A stretch of DNA of 64,000 nucleotides from Halioglobus sp. (GTDB lineage Bacteria; Pseudomonadota; Gammaproteobacteria; Pseudomonadales; Halieaceae), in the NCBI GenBank assembly GCA_002699145.1, contig PABK01000026.1, forward strand, positions 62,001 to 126,000, given 5' to 3'. Position numbers and translations under genes: made by a program. Below are positions 26,690 to 37,168 of this stretch, piece after piece (the stretch's first letter is position 1; each line of letters begins with the position of its first letter). The notes beneath the pieces were generated by a model that saw only the letters and a program-made list of their open reading frames with translations, did not search any database and was not told where the DNA came from.

Positions 26690-28735
26690 ATGTCCCAGGC
26701 AGCCTTGGAGAATCCCATGTCCGCGCCCCGCAACACCCTCGCGAACGCCGTCCGCGCCCTCAGCATGGACGCCGTGCAGAAGGCCAACAGCGGCCACCCC
26801 GGCGCACCCATGGGGATGGCCGATATCGCCGAGGTGCTGTGGAACGATTTCCTGCGCCACAACCCCGGCAACCCCGGCTGGCCCAATCGCGATCGCTTCG
26901 TGCTGTCCAACGGCCACGGCTCCATGCTCATCTATTCCCTGCTGCACCTGAGCGGCTATGACCTGCCCATGGCGGAGATCGAGAACTTCCGCCAGCTGCA
27001 CAGTAAAACCCCCGGCCACCCCGAGTACGGCTACACGCCGGGGGTGGAGACCACCACCGGCCCGCTCGGCCAGGGGGTCAGCAACGCGGTTGGCATGGCC
27101 CTGGCGGAAAAAGTGCTGGCTGCCCAGTTCAACAGGCCTGGACACGAAGTGATTGATCACTTCACCTACGTTTTCCTGGGCGACGGCTGTCTTATGGAGG
27201 GCATCTCCCACGAGGTCTGCTCCCTCGCCGGCACCCTCGGGCTGGGCAAGCTCGTCGCCTTCTACGACGACAACGGCATCTCCATCGACGGCGAGGTCGC
27301 CGGGGCCGATGGCGCGCCGGGCTGGTTCACCGACGACACCCCCGCGCGTTTCGCCGCCTACGGCTGGCAGGTGATTCCCGCAGTGGACGGCCACGACCCC
27401 GAGGCGGTACGCGCGGCGATCGAGGCCGCGCGCGGCGAGGGCGACAGGCCGACGCTGATCTGTTGCCGCACCGTCATCGGCAAGGGTGCGCCGAACAAGC
27501 AGGGCTCGGAATCCTGTCACGGCGCCGCCCTCGGCGAGGACGAGGTGGCGGCCACGCGCGAGGCGCTGGGCTGGCAGCACCCTCCCTTCGAGATTCCCGA
27601 GGATGTCTACGCCGGTTGGGATGCGCGCGAGCGCGGCGCCGCGCAGGAGCAGAGCTGGGATGAGGCCATGGACGCCTATGCCGCGGCGCACCCGGAACTG
27701 GCCGCGGAGCTGCGCCGCCGCCTGGCCGGTGAGCTGCCCGCGGACTTCTCCGCTCGCGCCCAGGCCTACGTCGAGCAGTGCCAGGCGGAGGGCGCCAGCA
27801 TCGCCTCGCGCAAGGCGTCGCAGAACTGCCTCAACGCCTACGGTCCGCTGCTGCCCGAGTTGCTCGGCGGTTCCGCCGACCTGGCCGGTTCCAACCTCAC
27901 CCTGTGGAGCGGCGCGAAGCCGGTGAGCGCCGCCGACGCCGACGGCAACTACCTCTACTACGGTGTGCGTGAATTCGGCATGGCGGCGATCATGAACGGC
28001 ATCGCGCTGCACGGCGGCTTCATCAACTACGGTGCGACCTTCCTCATCTTCATGGAATACGCGCGCAACGCCGTGCGCATGGCGGCGCTGATGCGCCAGC
28101 AGTCGATCTTCGTCTTCACCCACGATTCCATCGGCCTGGGCGAGGACGGGCCCACGCACCAGGCGGTCGAGCAGCTGACCGCGCTGCGCGTCACCCCCAA
28201 CCTGCACACCTGGCGACCCTGCGACAGCGTCGAGTCCGCGGTGGCCTGGAAGGCGGCTATCGAGCGTCGCGACGGCCCCGCCGCGCTGATCTTCTCGCGC
28301 CAGGGTCTGCCTCACCAGGAGCGCGATGCGCAGCAGTTACAGGGCATCACCCGCGGCGCCTATATCCTGCGCGACTGCGCCGGCGACCCCGAGGTGATCC
28401 TGCTGGCCACCGGCTCCGAGGTGCAGCTGGCGATGGGCGCCGCCGAACGGTTGTCCGTGGCCGGACGCGCTGTGCGAGTGGTCTCCATGCCCTGCGCGGA
28501 AGTGTTCGAACAGCAGGACGCCGCCTACCGCGAATCCGTCCTGCCCAGCGATGTGCTGGCCCGGGTGGCGATCGAAGCGGGCCACGTCGACTACTGGTAC
28601 AAGTTCGTCGGCCTGGACGGGCGCGTGGTGGGCATGAGCAGCTTCGGCGAATCGGCCCCGGGCGGCGAGCTGATGAAATACTTCGGTTTCACCGTGGACA
28701 ACGTGGTCGCGACCGTCGAAGACATCCTTCTCTAG
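26690..28735 (+). CDS. tkt: Transketolase
   Basis: A 681-residue thiamine-diphosphate enzyme of the non-oxidative pentose phosphate pathway. The ThDP/Mg motif [35 protein letters not shown] begins near residue 165; GHPGAPMG and [15 protein letters not shown] precede it, and the pyrimidine domain ([25 protein letters not shown]) and C-terminal domain follow. AGGAG lies about 9 bases before the ATG at 26690; a second in-frame ATG at 26717 ([13 protein letters not shown]) also has a ribosome site and aligns better with short homologues. It is the first gene of tkt-epd-pgk-fba. Confidence 0.96.
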   Translation: MSQAALENPMSAPRNTLANAVRALSMDAVQKANSGHPGAPMGMADIAEVLWNDFLRHNPGNPGWPNRDRFVLSNGHGSMLIYSLLHLSGYDLPMAEIENFRQLHSKTPGHPEYGYTPGVETTTGPLGQGVSNAVGMALAEKVLAAQFNRPGHEVIDHFTYVFLGDGCLMEGISHEVCSLAGTLGLGKLVAFYDDNGISIDGEVAGADGAPGWFTDDTPARFAAYGWQVIPAVDGHDPEAVRAAIEAARGEGDRPTLICCRTVIGKGAPNKQGSESCHGAALGEDEVAATREALGWQHPPFEIPEDVYAGWDARERGAAQEQSWDEAMDAYAAAHPELAAELRRRLAGELPADFSARAQAYVEQCQAEGASIASRKASQNCLNAYGPLLPELLGGSADLAGSNLTLWSGAKPVSAADADGNYLYYGVREFGMAAIMNGIALHGGFINYGATFLIFMEYARNAVRMAALMRQQSIFVFTHDSIGLGEDGPTHQAVEQLTALRVTPNLHTWRPCDSVESAVAWKAAIERRDGPAALIFSRQGLPHQERDAQQLQGITRGAYILRDCAGDPEVILLATGSEVQLAMGAAERLSVAGRAVRVVSMPCAEVFEQQDAAYRESVLPSDVLARVAIEAGHVDYWYKFVGLDGRVVGMSSFGESAPGGELMKYFGFTVDNVVATVEDILL

Positions 28736-28747
28736 GGGTCTTGGGCC

Positions 28748-29758
28748 TTGTTGCGGCTGGCCATCAACGGCTACGGCAGGATCGGCCGTTGCATCCTGCG
28801 CGCGCTGTACGAGAGCCCGCTGCGCCGTGACCTGAGTATCGTCGCGATCAACGAGATCGCCGACGCCACCACGGTGCTGCACCTGACGCGCTACGACTCC
28901 ACCCACGGGCGCTTTCCCGCGGCCCTGGCCGGGCAGAACGAGCGCCTGCAGGTGGAGGGTGACGAGATCACCCTGCTCAACCACGCCGCGGTAGATGACC
29001 TGCCCTGGGGCGACCTGGGCGTGGATATGGTGCTGGAGTGCAGTGGCGCGTTCTCCGACCGCGCCAGCGCGCAGAAGCACCTGGACCGCGGCGCCGGCCG
29101 GGTGCTGTTTTCCCAGCCCGCCCAGGCCGACGTGGACTACACGGTGGTCTACGGCGTCAACCACGACGGGCTGCGCGCGGAGCACCGCATCGTCTCCAAC
29201 GCCTCCTGCACCACCAATGGCATTGTCCCGGTGATCTGCGCCCTGGAAGACAGCGTCGGCATAGAAAGCGGTACCATCACCACCATCCACTCGGTGATGA
29301 ACGACCAGCCGGTGCTGGATGCCTACCACCACACGGACCTGCGCAAGACACGCGCGGCCTCGGGCTCGATCATCCCGGTGGACACGGCGCTGGCGCGCGG
29401 CGTGGAACGCGTGCTGCCGGCCATGGGCGGACGCTTCAGCGGCCAGGCGCTGCGTGTGCCGACACTCAACGTGTCGGCGCTGGACCTGACCGTGCAGACG
29501 CGCAGCGACACCGATACCGCGCAGATAAACCGGATTTTGCGGCAGGCGTCACAGTCGCGCTTCGCCGGCGTGCTTGGCTACACCGAGGAGCTTCTGGCAT
29601 CCTGTGATTTCAACCACGATCCCCGCTCCAGCATCGTCGATGCCAGCCAGACGCGCGTCAGCGGCAGCCGCCTGGTGAAGGTGCTGACCTGGTTTGACAA
29701 CGAGTGGGGCTACGCCAACCGCATGCTCGATGTCGCCCACTACTGGGCGGGGCTGTAG
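28748..29758 (+). CDS. epd: Erythrose-4-phosphate dehydrogenase
   Basis: A 336-residue GAPDH-fold enzyme. Catalytic Cys is C154 (SNASCTTNGIVPV); Rossmann motif INGYGRIGR is at the N-terminus. Details match Epd rather than glycolytic GAPDH: AINEIADATTVLHLTRYDSTHGRF, VVYGVNHDGLRAEHRIVSNASCTTN, SGSIIPVDTALARGVERVLP and DFNHDPRSSIVDASQTRVSG. Epd makes 4-phosphoerythronate, the first step to pyridoxal phosphate. The start is TTG (28748); no ATG fits the family N-terminus. Twelve bases after tkt, whose product erythrose-4-phosphate is its substrate. A GAPDH role cannot be fully excluded. Confidence 0.88.
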   Translation: MLRLAINGYGRIGRCILRALYESPLRRDLSIVAINEIADATTVLHLTRYDSTHGRFPAALAGQNERLQVEGDEITLLNHAAVDDLPWGDLGVDMVLECSGAFSDRASAQKHLDRGAGRVLFSQPAQADVDYTVVYGVNHDGLRAEHRIVSNASCTTNGIVPVICALEDSVGIESGTITTIHSVMNDQPVLDAYHHTDLRKTRAASGSIIPVDTALARGVERVLPAMGGRFSGQALRVPTLNVSALDLTVQTRSDTDTAQINRILRQASQSRFAGVLGYTEELLASCDFNHDPRSSIVDASQTRVSGSRLVKVLTWFDNEWGYANRMLDVAHYWAGL

Positions 29759-29839
29759 GGTGACCCGCGGGCGGCGGCGCGAGCCGCTGGCGCGGCACAG
29801 GCGACACGCGAACCGGGCGAGACAGGGAGAGAGACACAC

Positions 29840-31021
29840 ATGACATTGACGGTGGACCTGATGCGCGAGCAGGCGCTGGCGGGCAAGCGGGTGCTGATTC
29901 GCGAGGATCTCAATGTGCCGGTGAAGGACGGCGCGGTGACCTCGGATGCGCGCATCCGCGCCGCCCTGCCCACCGTGCGCCAGGCGGTGGAGGCCGGTGC
30001 GAAGGTGATCCTGATGTCACACCTGGGGCGGCCGACCGAGGGTGAGTTCGACGAGGCGCTGTCGCTCGCGCCGGTCGCGCGCCACCTGGAACAGCTGCTG
30101 GGCCAGCGCGTCATCCTGGTGCAGGACTGGCGCCTGGGCGTGGAGCTCAACGACGGCGAGGTCGCCCTGCTGGAAAACGTGCGCTTCAACCCGGGCGAGA
30201 AGGCCGACGACGACGAGCTGGCGCAGGCCTACGCCGGGCTGTGCGATATTTTCGTCATGGACGCCTTCGGCACCGCGCACCGCGCGCAGGCCTCCACCCA
30301 CGGCGTGGCGAAATTCGCCCCCGCCGCCTGCGCGGGGCCGCTGCTGGAGGGCGAGCTGCGCGCGCTGCAACAGGCGCTGGCCGCCCCGGCGCGGCCCATG
30401 GTCGCGATCGTCGGCGGCTCCAAGGTATCGACCAAGCTCACCGTACTGGAAACCCTGTCGGAGAAGGTGGACCAGCTGGTGGTCGGCGGCGGCATCGCCA
30501 ACACCTTCCTCGCCGCCGCCGGCAAACCGGTGGGCAAGTCCCTGTGCGAGCAGGACCTCATTCCCCAGGCCCAAGCCCTGATGGAGAAAACGAGTATCCC
30601 GCTGCCGCAGGATGTGGTGACCGGCAAGGCCTTCGCGGAAGACGCGCAGGCGACGCTGAAGAACGCCGCCGAGGTGGCCGCGGACGACATGATTTTCGAT
30701 ATCGGCCCGCAGGCCGCACAGGCGATCGCCGATATCCTGCGCGGGGCGGGAACGATATTGTGGAACGGGCCGGTCGGGGTGTTCGAGTTCGACCAGTTCG
30801 CCGCCGGCACTGAAACGATCTCCCGCGCCATCGCCGACAGCGACGCGTTTTCCCTGGCGGGCGGCGGCGATACCCTGGCGGCGATTGACAAATTCGGCAT
30901 CGCGGATAAGGTCTCCTATATTTCCACCGGCGGCGGCGCCTTCCTGGAATACGTGGAGGGCAAGACCCTGCCCGCCGTCGCCATGCTCGAACAGCGCGCC
31001 ACCCGCCAGGGCGGCGCATAG
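29840..31021 (+). CDS. pgk: Phosphoglycerate kinase
   Basis: A 393-residue monomeric kinase interconverting 1,3-bisphosphoglycerate and 3-phosphoglycerate. Seen are [21 protein letters not shown], the basic-patch region [11 protein letters not shown] and [30 protein letters not shown], the hinge, and the nucleotide site [41 protein letters not shown] precedes the ATG. An 81-base gap separates it from epd, without a clear terminator. Confidence 0.97.
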   Translation: MTLTVDLMREQALAGKRVLIREDLNVPVKDGAVTSDARIRAALPTVRQAVEAGAKVILMSHLGRPTEGEFDEALSLAPVARHLEQLLGQRVILVQDWRLGVELNDGEVALLENVRFNPGEKADDDELAQAYAGLCDIFVMDAFGTAHRAQASTHGVAKFAPAACAGPLLEGELRALQQALAAPARPMVAIVGGSKVSTKLTVLETLSEKVDQLVVGGGIANTFLAAAGKPVGKSLCEQDLIPQAQALMEKTSIPLPQDVVTGKAFAEDAQATLKNAAEVAADDMIFDIGPQAAQAIADILRGAGTILWNGPVGVFEFDQFAAGTETISRAIADSDAFSLAGGGDTLAAIDKFGIADKVSYISTGGGAFLEYVEGKTLPAVAMLEQRATRQGGA

Positions 31022-31048
31022 CACACAGTGATATAAAGGAATCTCCCC

Positions 31049-32113
31049 ATGGCATTGATCAGTATGCGGCAACTGCTGGACCACGCGGCCGAACACGGCT
31101 ACGGCGTCCCGGCATTCAACGTCAACAACCTCGAGCAGACGCGCGCGATCATGGAGGCCGCCGACGAGACCAATTCGCCGGTGATCATGCAGGCCAGCGC
31201 CGGGGCGCGCAAATACGCCGGCGCACCTTTCCTGCGCGCCATGATGGAAGCGGCGATGAACGAGTTCCCGCACATCCCGGTGGTCGTGCACCAGGATCAC
31301 GGCGTGTCGCCGGCGGTGTGCCAGCGCTCCATCCAGCTCGGCTTCAGTTCCGTGATGATGGACGGCTCCCTCGGTGAGGACGGCAAGACGCCCATGGATT
31401 ACGACTACAACGTCGAGGTCACGCGCCGCGCGGTGGACATGGCACATGCCTGCGGCGTGTCCGTGGAGGGAGAGCTGGGTTGCCTGGGTTCGCTGGAAAC
31501 CGGTGAGGCCGGCGAGGAAGACGGCATCGGCGCAGAGGGCGTGCTGACCCACGACCAGTTGCTGACCGACCCGGAGGAGGCGGCGCGCTTCGTCGCGGCC
31601 ACCGAGGTGGACGCCCTGGCCATCGCCTGCGGCACCAGCCACGGCGCCTACAAGTTCAGCCGCCCGCCCACCGGTGACATCCTCGCCATCGACCGCATCA
31701 AGGAGATTCACGCGCGCATCCCCGGCACCCACCTGGTCATGCACGGCTCCTCCTCGGTGCCGCAGGACTGGCTGGCGATCATCAACGAGTTTGGCGGCGA
31801 AATACCCGAGACCTACGGTGTGCCGGTCGAGCAGATCCAGGAAGGCATCCGCCACGGCGTGCGCAAGGTGAACATCGATACCGACCTGCGCCTGGCCTCC
31901 ACCGGCGCCATCCGCCGCTTCCTGGCGCAGAACCCGGCGGAGTTCGACCCGCGCAAGTACCTGGCGCAGACCATCACCGCGATGAAGGACATCTGCAAGG
32001 CGCGTTACGAGGCCTTCGGCACCGCCGGCAATGCCGACAAGATCAAGGTGCGCTCCCTGGCGCTGATGCAGGCCGCCTACGACGCCGGCGAACTGCAACC
32101 GCAGGTACACTGA
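31049..32113 (+). CDS. fba: Class II fructose-bisphosphate aldolase
   Basis: A 354-residue zinc-dependent aldolase. Zinc and catalytic residues lie in HQDHG (H81, D83, H84), [24 protein letters not shown] and [10 protein letters not shown]; the C-terminal part ([22 protein letters not shown]) is that of the longer Calvin/gluconeogenic subtype. Starts 28 bases after pgk with AAAGGA as ribosome site. It splits or forms fructose-1,6-bisphosphate, completing the tkt-epd-pgk-fba unit. Confidence 0.96.
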   Translation: MALISMRQLLDHAAEHGYGVPAFNVNNLEQTRAIMEAADETNSPVIMQASAGARKYAGAPFLRAMMEAAMNEFPHIPVVVHQDHGVSPAVCQRSIQLGFSSVMMDGSLGEDGKTPMDYDYNVEVTRRAVDMAHACGVSVEGELGCLGSLETGEAGEEDGIGAEGVLTHDQLLTDPEEAARFVAATEVDALAIACGTSHGAYKFSRPPTGDILAIDRIKEIHARIPGTHLVMHGSSSVPQDWLAIINEFGGEIPETYGVPVEQIQEGIRHGVRKVNIDTDLRLASTGAIRRFLAQNPAEFDPRKYLAQTITAMKDICKARYEAFGTAGNADKIKVRSLALMQAAYDAGELQPQVH

Positions 32114-32126
32114 GCGCGCAGCGCAT

Positions 32127-33086
32127 TTGACGCCGCCGCAGCTCCACATCCTGCGCTGCCAGCTCCCGCCCTTCGGGGAGGGGGCGCGGCCCTCCGCCGA
32201 ACTGCTGGAATTCTGCCGCTTCTACGGCATCGACTTCACCCGCGGGCGGAATGACCTCACCTACCTGGCCGGGCACGTGCCCTCGGGTCCGTACCGGCTT
32301 GCCGTGCACCAGTGGCGCCAGCCACGCGCCGTGGCCAACCTGCTGGTGGTGCACGGCTACTACGATCACGTGGGCCTGTTCGGCAAGCTGCTGCAGTGGG
32401 GGCTGGAGCAGCGCTGCAACGTGGTGTCCTTCGACCTGCCCGGTCACGGCCTGTCCAGCGGCGAGCCCGCGGTCATCGACGATTTCGCCGACTACGGCGC
32501 GGCGATTGCCGCCGTGCTCGGACGCGTGCGCCAGCCGCAGCTGCCCTTGTGGACCATGGCGCAGAGCACCGGCGGCGCCGCGCTGGTCGAGCTGGCGCGC
32601 GCCTACGACTGGCCCTTCGCGGCGACAGTGCTGCTGGCGCCGCTGGTGCGGCCGGCGGGCTGGCACGGCGTGCGCCTGGCGCACAGCCTGCTGTCGCCCT
32701 TTATCGACAGCGTACCGCGCAAGTTCGCGCACAACAGCGCCGACGAGCAGTTCCTGGACTTCGTGCAAAGCGAACCCCTGCAGTGCCGGCGCGTGCCGCT
32801 GCGCTGGATCAGCGCCCTGCGTCGCTGGCTGCGCGCGCTGCCGCGCAGCGACCTGGGGGTGGGACCCGCACTGGTGCTGCAGGGCGACAACGATCACACG
32901 GTGGACTGGCGCTACAACCTGCCGGTGATCCAGGCGCTGTTTCCCGACAGCGAGGTAGAGTACCTGCCCGGCGCCGGACACCAGCTGGCCAACGAGAGCG
33001 CCGCCTGCCGCGCGCGCTACCTGGCCCGGGTCAGCGACTACCTGGCCGCGCGCGGCATCGAGCTGGGCGCCGCGCCTCAGGCGTAG
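32127..33086 (+). CDS. Alpha/beta hydrolase, lysophospholipase/monoacylglycerol-lipase-like
   Basis: A 319-residue soluble hydrolase with a TTG start 13 bases after fba. Fold motifs: VVHGYYDHVGLF near the oxyanion hole, FDLPGHGLSSGE, the nucleophile elbow AQSTGG (a variant of GxSxG with Ala first), acidic residue in QGDNDHTVDW and catalytic His in GAGHQLANE. It resembles PldB-type lysophospholipases. No signal peptide is seen. It overlaps the convergent TPR-sulfotransferase gene by 10 bases. Substrate unknown. Confidence 0.83.
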   Translation: MTPPQLHILRCQLPPFGEGARPSAELLEFCRFYGIDFTRGRNDLTYLAGHVPSGPYRLAVHQWRQPRAVANLLVVHGYYDHVGLFGKLLQWGLEQRCNVVSFDLPGHGLSSGEPAVIDDFADYGAAIAAVLGRVRQPQLPLWTMAQSTGGAALVELARAYDWPFAATVLLAPLVRPAGWHGVRLAHSLLSPFIDSVPRKFAHNSADEQFLDFVQSEPLQCRRVPLRWISALRRWLRALPRSDLGVGPALVLQGDNDHTVDWRYNLPVIQALFPDSEVEYLPGAGHQLANESAACRARYLARVSDYLAARGIELGAAPQA

Positions 33087-34744
33087 TAGCCGGCCTCCCG
33101 CAGCAGCTCATACAACGGTTGCACGGCGTCGCCATACTGGCGCCAGCGGCCCACCGAGGTGCGGTAGATGGCCTGCTTGACCTGCGCCGCGCTGGGTGTG
33201 GCCACGGCGTTGTCGCGGCGGTGGAACTGCAGGCAGCGCTCTTCCCAGGGCAGCCCGCAGTGCGCCAGCAGCGCGGCCACCTGGGTCGGCGGATCCTCCA
33301 CCAGCGCCTCGTAGGACAGCTCGTACACCGCCCCCGGCAGCGCCTCGCGCCAGTGGCTTATAAGCCGGTCGAACTCGATGAAGTAGCGCCCGCAGGTCTG
33401 CAGGTCGAGGTTGTAGTAGTAGTGCGGCGCGCGCACGGCGAACAGTTGCCGGTAGTTGCTCAGGCAGGTGTCCATGGGGTCGCGGCGCAGGCAGATGATG
33501 CGCGCCCGGGGCAGGGCGCGGTGTATCAAGCCCAGGTAGAGGAAATTGCGCGGTAGCTTGTCGGTGAAGCGCGGCGTGTGCCCGGTGCGCGGGCGCGTCG
33601 CCTCGAGGTAGGCGCGGCCCAGTTCTGCGGGGTCGATGCGCGCGGCGGCGGCGACGCTGGCCGCGTCCAGTTCCGCGGCCGCGGGCGCGCCGTCGCCACC
33701 CGCGACCAGCTGCGCCACCTGTTGCGGGAATTGCGGTAACTCCCCGGCGGCGAACACCTGCGAGTGGCTGCCCAGTATCTGCTCCACCAGGCTGGTGCCG
33801 CTGCGCGGCATGCCGACGATGAAAATCGGCTCCTCGCTGGCGCAGCCGGCGGCCGCCGGCGCCAGGCTGTTCGCGTCGAAGGTGGATTTCAGGCTGTCGA
33901 ACACGCGGCGTTGCGCGGCGAAGTCATAGGCGACAGCCGCCCGCTGCTCGCGCTTGGCCCAGTCCAGGCAGTCCATGGCGCGGGCGGGCTCCCCAAGGTC
34001 CTCGTACTCCCTGGCCAGGGCGTGGCCGAGATGCAGCCTGTCCGCGGCGGAGCGGGCGCTGCCCCTGAGCGCCTCCAGCCGCGGCAGGTGGTTGTGTTGC
34101 GGTGTCTGGCGGCGCAGTGTCGCCAGCGCCGAGTGGGCCTTGAAGTAGTCCGGGCGCAGCGCGATGGCCTGCTCGAAACGGCGCTCCGCCTCTTCCTGCT
34201 GGCCGGCGAACTGCAGCGACACCGCGAGGTTGAAGTAGAGCTCGGCGCGCTCGGCGGGACCGGCTTCGCTGTCGGCGTCCGCTTCCAGCTTTGCCACCGC
34301 CGCGCGGTAGCAGTCGATGGCGCGCGCGTGCTCACCGCAGTGGCTGAACACGCCGCCCAGGGTGTTCAGCGTGGCGCTGCTGCGCGGCATGGGCGAGGCC
34401 GCCGCGCGCGCGCTCTCCAGCGCCTGCCGCGGGCGGCCCAGGGCGACCTGGTACTTGGCCAGTTCGGCGCGGTACTCGGCGCGCCGGGGGGCCAGTGAAC
34501 AGGCATTGTGCAGGACCTGCACGGCCTTGGCGTGCTGCCGGTTCTGCCCCGCGATCACACCGCAGATGAACCAGGCGTCGGCGTGCCGCCTGTCCGCCTG
34601 CAGGATCTGCAGGCACAGCTGGTGGGCGTCGCGCAGGCGCCCGTCGCGCAGGGCGGTGACGGCGGCGCGGTGGGCGTTGTCGATGTCCGGTACGGTGCTT
34701 TTCAAGCGCGGTGAACCTGGCGGTTTTGGCGCATTGTACTGCAT
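33077..34744 (-). CDS. TPR-repeat sulfotransferase family protein
   Basis: 555 residues. The first ~270 are tetratricopeptide repeats (e.g. AWFICGVIAGQNRQHAKAVQVLHNACSL; YFNLAVSLQFAGQQEEAERRFEQAIALRPDYFKAH). From about 300 comes a sulfotransferase domain with the PAPS 5'-phosphosulfate loop (VGMPRSGTSLVEQIL) and the 3'-phosphate motif (RDPMDTCLSNYRQLF). Such proteins in marine proteobacteria are frequent and have unknown acceptors, possibly protein tyrosine or glycans. No signal peptide is visible. Downstream of, but insulated by a terminator from, the TonB-dependent receptor gene. Confidence 0.88.
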   Translation of the reverse strand: MQYNAPKPPGSPRLKSTVPDIDNAHRAAVTALRDGRLRDAHQLCLQILQADRRHADAWFICGVIAGQNRQHAKAVQVLHNACSLAPRRAEYRAELAKYQVALGRPRQALESARAAASPMPRSSATLNTLGGVFSHCGEHARAIDCYRAAVAKLEADADSEAGPAERAELYFNLAVSLQFAGQQEEAERRFEQAIALRPDYFKAHSALATLRRQTPQHNHLPRLEALRGSARSAADRLHLGHALAREYEDLGEPARAMDCLDWAKREQRAAVAYDFAAQRRVFDSLKSTFDANSLAPAAAGCASEEPIFIVGMPRSGTSLVEQILGSHSQVFAAGELPQFPQQVAQLVAGGDGAPAAAELDAASVAAAARIDPAELGRAYLEATRPRTGHTPRFTDKLPRNFLYLGLIHRALPRARIICLRRDPMDTCLSNYRQLFAVRAPHYYYNLDLQTCGRYFIEFDRLISHWREALPGAVYELSYEALVEDPPTQVAALLAHCGLPWEERCLQFHRRDNAVATPSAAQVKQAIYRTSVGRWRQYGDAVQPLYELLREAGYYA

Positions 34745-34766
34745 GCGGCAACAGCGGTTGGTGGCA

Positions 34767-34791
34767 CAAAAAAGGGCGCCGCAGCGCCCTT
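34767..34791 (-). terminator. Rho-independent terminator of the TonB-dependent receptor gene
   Basis: Read on the minus strand: AAGGGCGC, a 4-base loop, GCGCCCTT followed by a T-run. It begins 17 bases after the receptor stop and lies just upstream of the sulfotransferase start at 34744, so the two genes are probably transcribed separately. Confidence 0.85.
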
Positions 34792-34807
34792 GTCGAGAGA
34801 CCGCAGC

Positions 34808-37168
34808 TCAGTTCTCGAAGTTGTACACGACGCGCATCCCCACCTGCCGGGGCCGCAGCACGTTGTGGTAGTAGCGACGCGAGTCCACCACGCCGATCGG
34901 GCCGATGAAGCTGGTGTCGCGGCGCACGCCGGTTTCGGCGTACTCGTCGAACAGGTTGTCGGCGTAGAGTGTGAGCACCACGTTGTCCTGCAGCCAGGAC
35001 ACCGAGGCGTTGTGCAGCGTGTAGCCGTCGAGCTTCTCGCCGAAGGAGCGGTTGCCGACCTTGGTGAATACGTTGCTCTGGCCGGTCATGGCCCAGTCGA
35101 ACTCCACTGAACTGCCATCGTTCAGCGCCAGAACATAGTTCGCGCCGAGGTAGTACTGGTGCTCCGGCGAGCCCGGCAGGCGATCGCCGTCCAGTGCGTC
35201 CTCGCCGTCGACAAGGCCGGGGGCGTCGTCGGTCAGTTCCGCCTCGTTGTAGGCGTAGGAACCGGAGAAGCTCAGGTTCTCCGTCGCCGCCCAGCGGCTG
35301 GACAGTTCCAGGCCCATGCTCTCCGCGGAGCCGCCGTTGACGGTGATCGGGAAGGTACCGACCTCGGTCGTACCGGCGACCTGCACGTCGTCCCACTCGA
35401 TGTAGTAGATCGCGGCGTTGAGCACCAGGGTGTCGAACAGCACCGAGCGCACACCGAGTTCGTAGTTGGTCGTCTTGTCCGGTTCAATGAGTACCTCGTC
35501 CGCATCGATACATACCGTCTGCACGTCCGATCCCATCGGGTCACAGATTTCCAGCAGGTTGAGGCCGCCGATGCGGTAGCCCTCGCTGATGGTGCCGTAG
35601 CCCATCACGTCGTCGTTGAAATCATAGGAGGTATTGAACTTGTAGATGACGTCGTCATAGTCCTCCTTGACCTTGTCGGGATTGAGCAGGATCGAGTCCG
35701 GGGGCGCCCCGCCGAACACCGTGTCGGCCAGGGGAAAGGCGACACCTAGCGAGGCGTCGTCCTTGTAGTCGAACCAGCGCGCGCCGACGGTCACCTGCCA
35801 GGCGTCGGTGAGCTGGTATCCCAGCTCGCCGAAAATGGCGGTTTCCTCGATGGTTTCCTTGCTCTTCTCGTAATACTCGAGATTGTCCGGGCGCAGGTTT
35901 TCGCCGGTGAGGTAAACGTCGTAGTTGGGGACGAACTCACGGCTCAGCGCATCGATATCCTGGTCGCTGTAAAAGCCGCCGATGATCCAGTTCCAGGGCC
36001 CGTCTCCGGTGGAGACCAGGCGAATCTCCTGGGTGAAGGTGTCTTCCTCGGCAGTGTCGCGGGTGAAGGCGGCGAGTTCGGGGAAGAACTCGTAGCCGTA
36101 GTCCAGGTGCAGCAACAGGTCGGTCTGGTCGCGCTGGCCGTCCTCGTCGTACATGGAGTAGCCGGTCGCCGAGGTCAGCTCGGCAAAGCCCAGGTCGGCG
36201 ACGATCTCCAGTGCGTACAGCTCGTTCTCGCGCTCCAGGGGCTCGGGGAAGCGGTGGGCGGCCTCGTAGTCGCCGGTATCGAAGGCGTCCTTGTGGTTTA
36301 TCTGCCGGGCGCCGACCTCGTCGTCCTGGTAGTAGTAGGACAGGTTGGCGTCGATCATGTCGCCGGTATAGCGCAGGGCCAGGCGGCCGGAGGTGGTTTC
36401 CTGGTAATTGGCGTCTTCCTTCCTGCGCAGGTTGGCCGACACGTCATCGGGGTCGGTGAAGTCCGGTTGCGGATTGGAAACGCCGGCCTCGCGCACCAGG
36501 TAGTTGTAGTCGATGAACCCCGGGTCGTCGTAGTAGTCGAGCGTCGCACGCAGGGCGAGCCTGTCGTCGATAATGGGGATGTTCACGGTGGCGCCGGCGT
36601 CGTAACCCCAGTCCTCGGCCTGCTCCAGGTCAAACACGTCACCGCGCAGTTCCATGCTCAGCGCGTCGGTTTGCGGACGGTTGGGCAGGTAACGCACCGC
36701 GCCGGCCAGGGTGCCCGCGCCGTACAGCGTGCCCTGCGGGCCGATCAGGACCTCCACCCGGTCGATGTCATTGAGACGGAAGTCGACATAGAACGGGATG
36801 TCGCCCACGTAGGTGCCGACGGCGTCGCCGCCGTTTGTACCGTCGGTGGGACCGACCGCATCCAGGTTCAGGCCGCGCACCGTGATGACGTCGGCGGCCC
36901 GGCCGCCCTGCTGCAACACGGTCATGCCGGGCACGCGGCGCGCGATGTCCACCAGGTCCGACAGGCGTTCACGCTCGATCATGTCGGCGCTGAGCGCGGT
37001 GATATTGAGCGGGATGTCCTGCACGGACTCGGAGCGCCGCGACGCGGTCACAATCACCTCTTCCAGCACCGCCCCCTGGGCGACGGCCGTGCCGGAATGG
37101 CCACCGATGAGCGCCGAGGCGACCGCCGCGGATAGTGTTGAGAGCTGGAATGTCTTCTGGTTGCGCAT
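34808..37168 (-). CDS. TonB-dependent outer-membrane receptor
   Basis: A 786-residue receptor. Signal peptide 1-30 (ends GTAVAQ), TonB box near 36-41 (EEVIVTASRR), plug domain from about 45 to 165 with DIPLNITALSA, RVPGMTVLQQGG, ITVRGLN and RVEVLIGPQGTLYGAGTLAGAVRYLPNRP, then a 22-strand barrel. The plug type is common in sphingomonads and OM60/NOR5-type marine bacteria, where substrates are mostly unknown; no siderophore genes are near. ATG at 37168 chosen over a TTG at 37198 because it gives a normal signal peptide. The final residue is Asn, not the usual aromatic. The 263-base upstream gap holds an imperfect repeat (37347-37370: TGCAA...CCAATTGG.TTGCA) and no clear Fur box. Confidence 0.92.
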   Translation of the reverse strand: MRNQKTFQLSTLSAAVASALIGGHSGTAVAQGAVLEEVIVTASRRSESVQDIPLNITALSADMIERERLSDLVDIARRVPGMTVLQQGGRAADVITVRGLNLDAVGPTDGTNGGDAVGTYVGDIPFYVDFRLNDIDRVEVLIGPQGTLYGAGTLAGAVRYLPNRPQTDALSMELRGDVFDLEQAEDWGYDAGATVNIPIIDDRLALRATLDYYDDPGFIDYNYLVREAGVSNPQPDFTDPDDVSANLRRKEDANYQETTSGRLALRYTGDMIDANLSYYYQDDEVGARQINHKDAFDTGDYEAAHRFPEPLERENELYALEIVADLGFAELTSATGYSMYDEDGQRDQTDLLLHLDYGYEFFPELAAFTRDTAEEDTFTQEIRLVSTGDGPWNWIIGGFYSDQDIDALSREFVPNYDVYLTGENLRPDNLEYYEKSKETIEETAIFGELGYQLTDAWQVTVGARWFDYKDDASLGVAFPLADTVFGGAPPDSILLNPDKVKEDYDDVIYKFNTSYDFNDDVMGYGTISEGYRIGGLNLLEICDPMGSDVQTVCIDADEVLIEPDKTTNYELGVRSVLFDTLVLNAAIYYIEWDDVQVAGTTEVGTFPITVNGGSAESMGLELSSRWAATENLSFSGSYAYNEAELTDDAPGLVDGEDALDGDRLPGSPEHQYYLGANYVLALNDGSSVEFDWAMTGQSNVFTKVGNRSFGEKLDGYTLHNASVSWLQDNVVLTLYADNLFDEYAETGVRRDTSFIGPIGVVDSRRYYHNVLRPRQVGMRVVYNFEN

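Noticed and set aside
28748-29758. Glycolytic GAPDH
   Set aside because: Epd-specific stretches and the tkt-epd-pgk-fba order favour erythrose-4-phosphate dehydrogenase.
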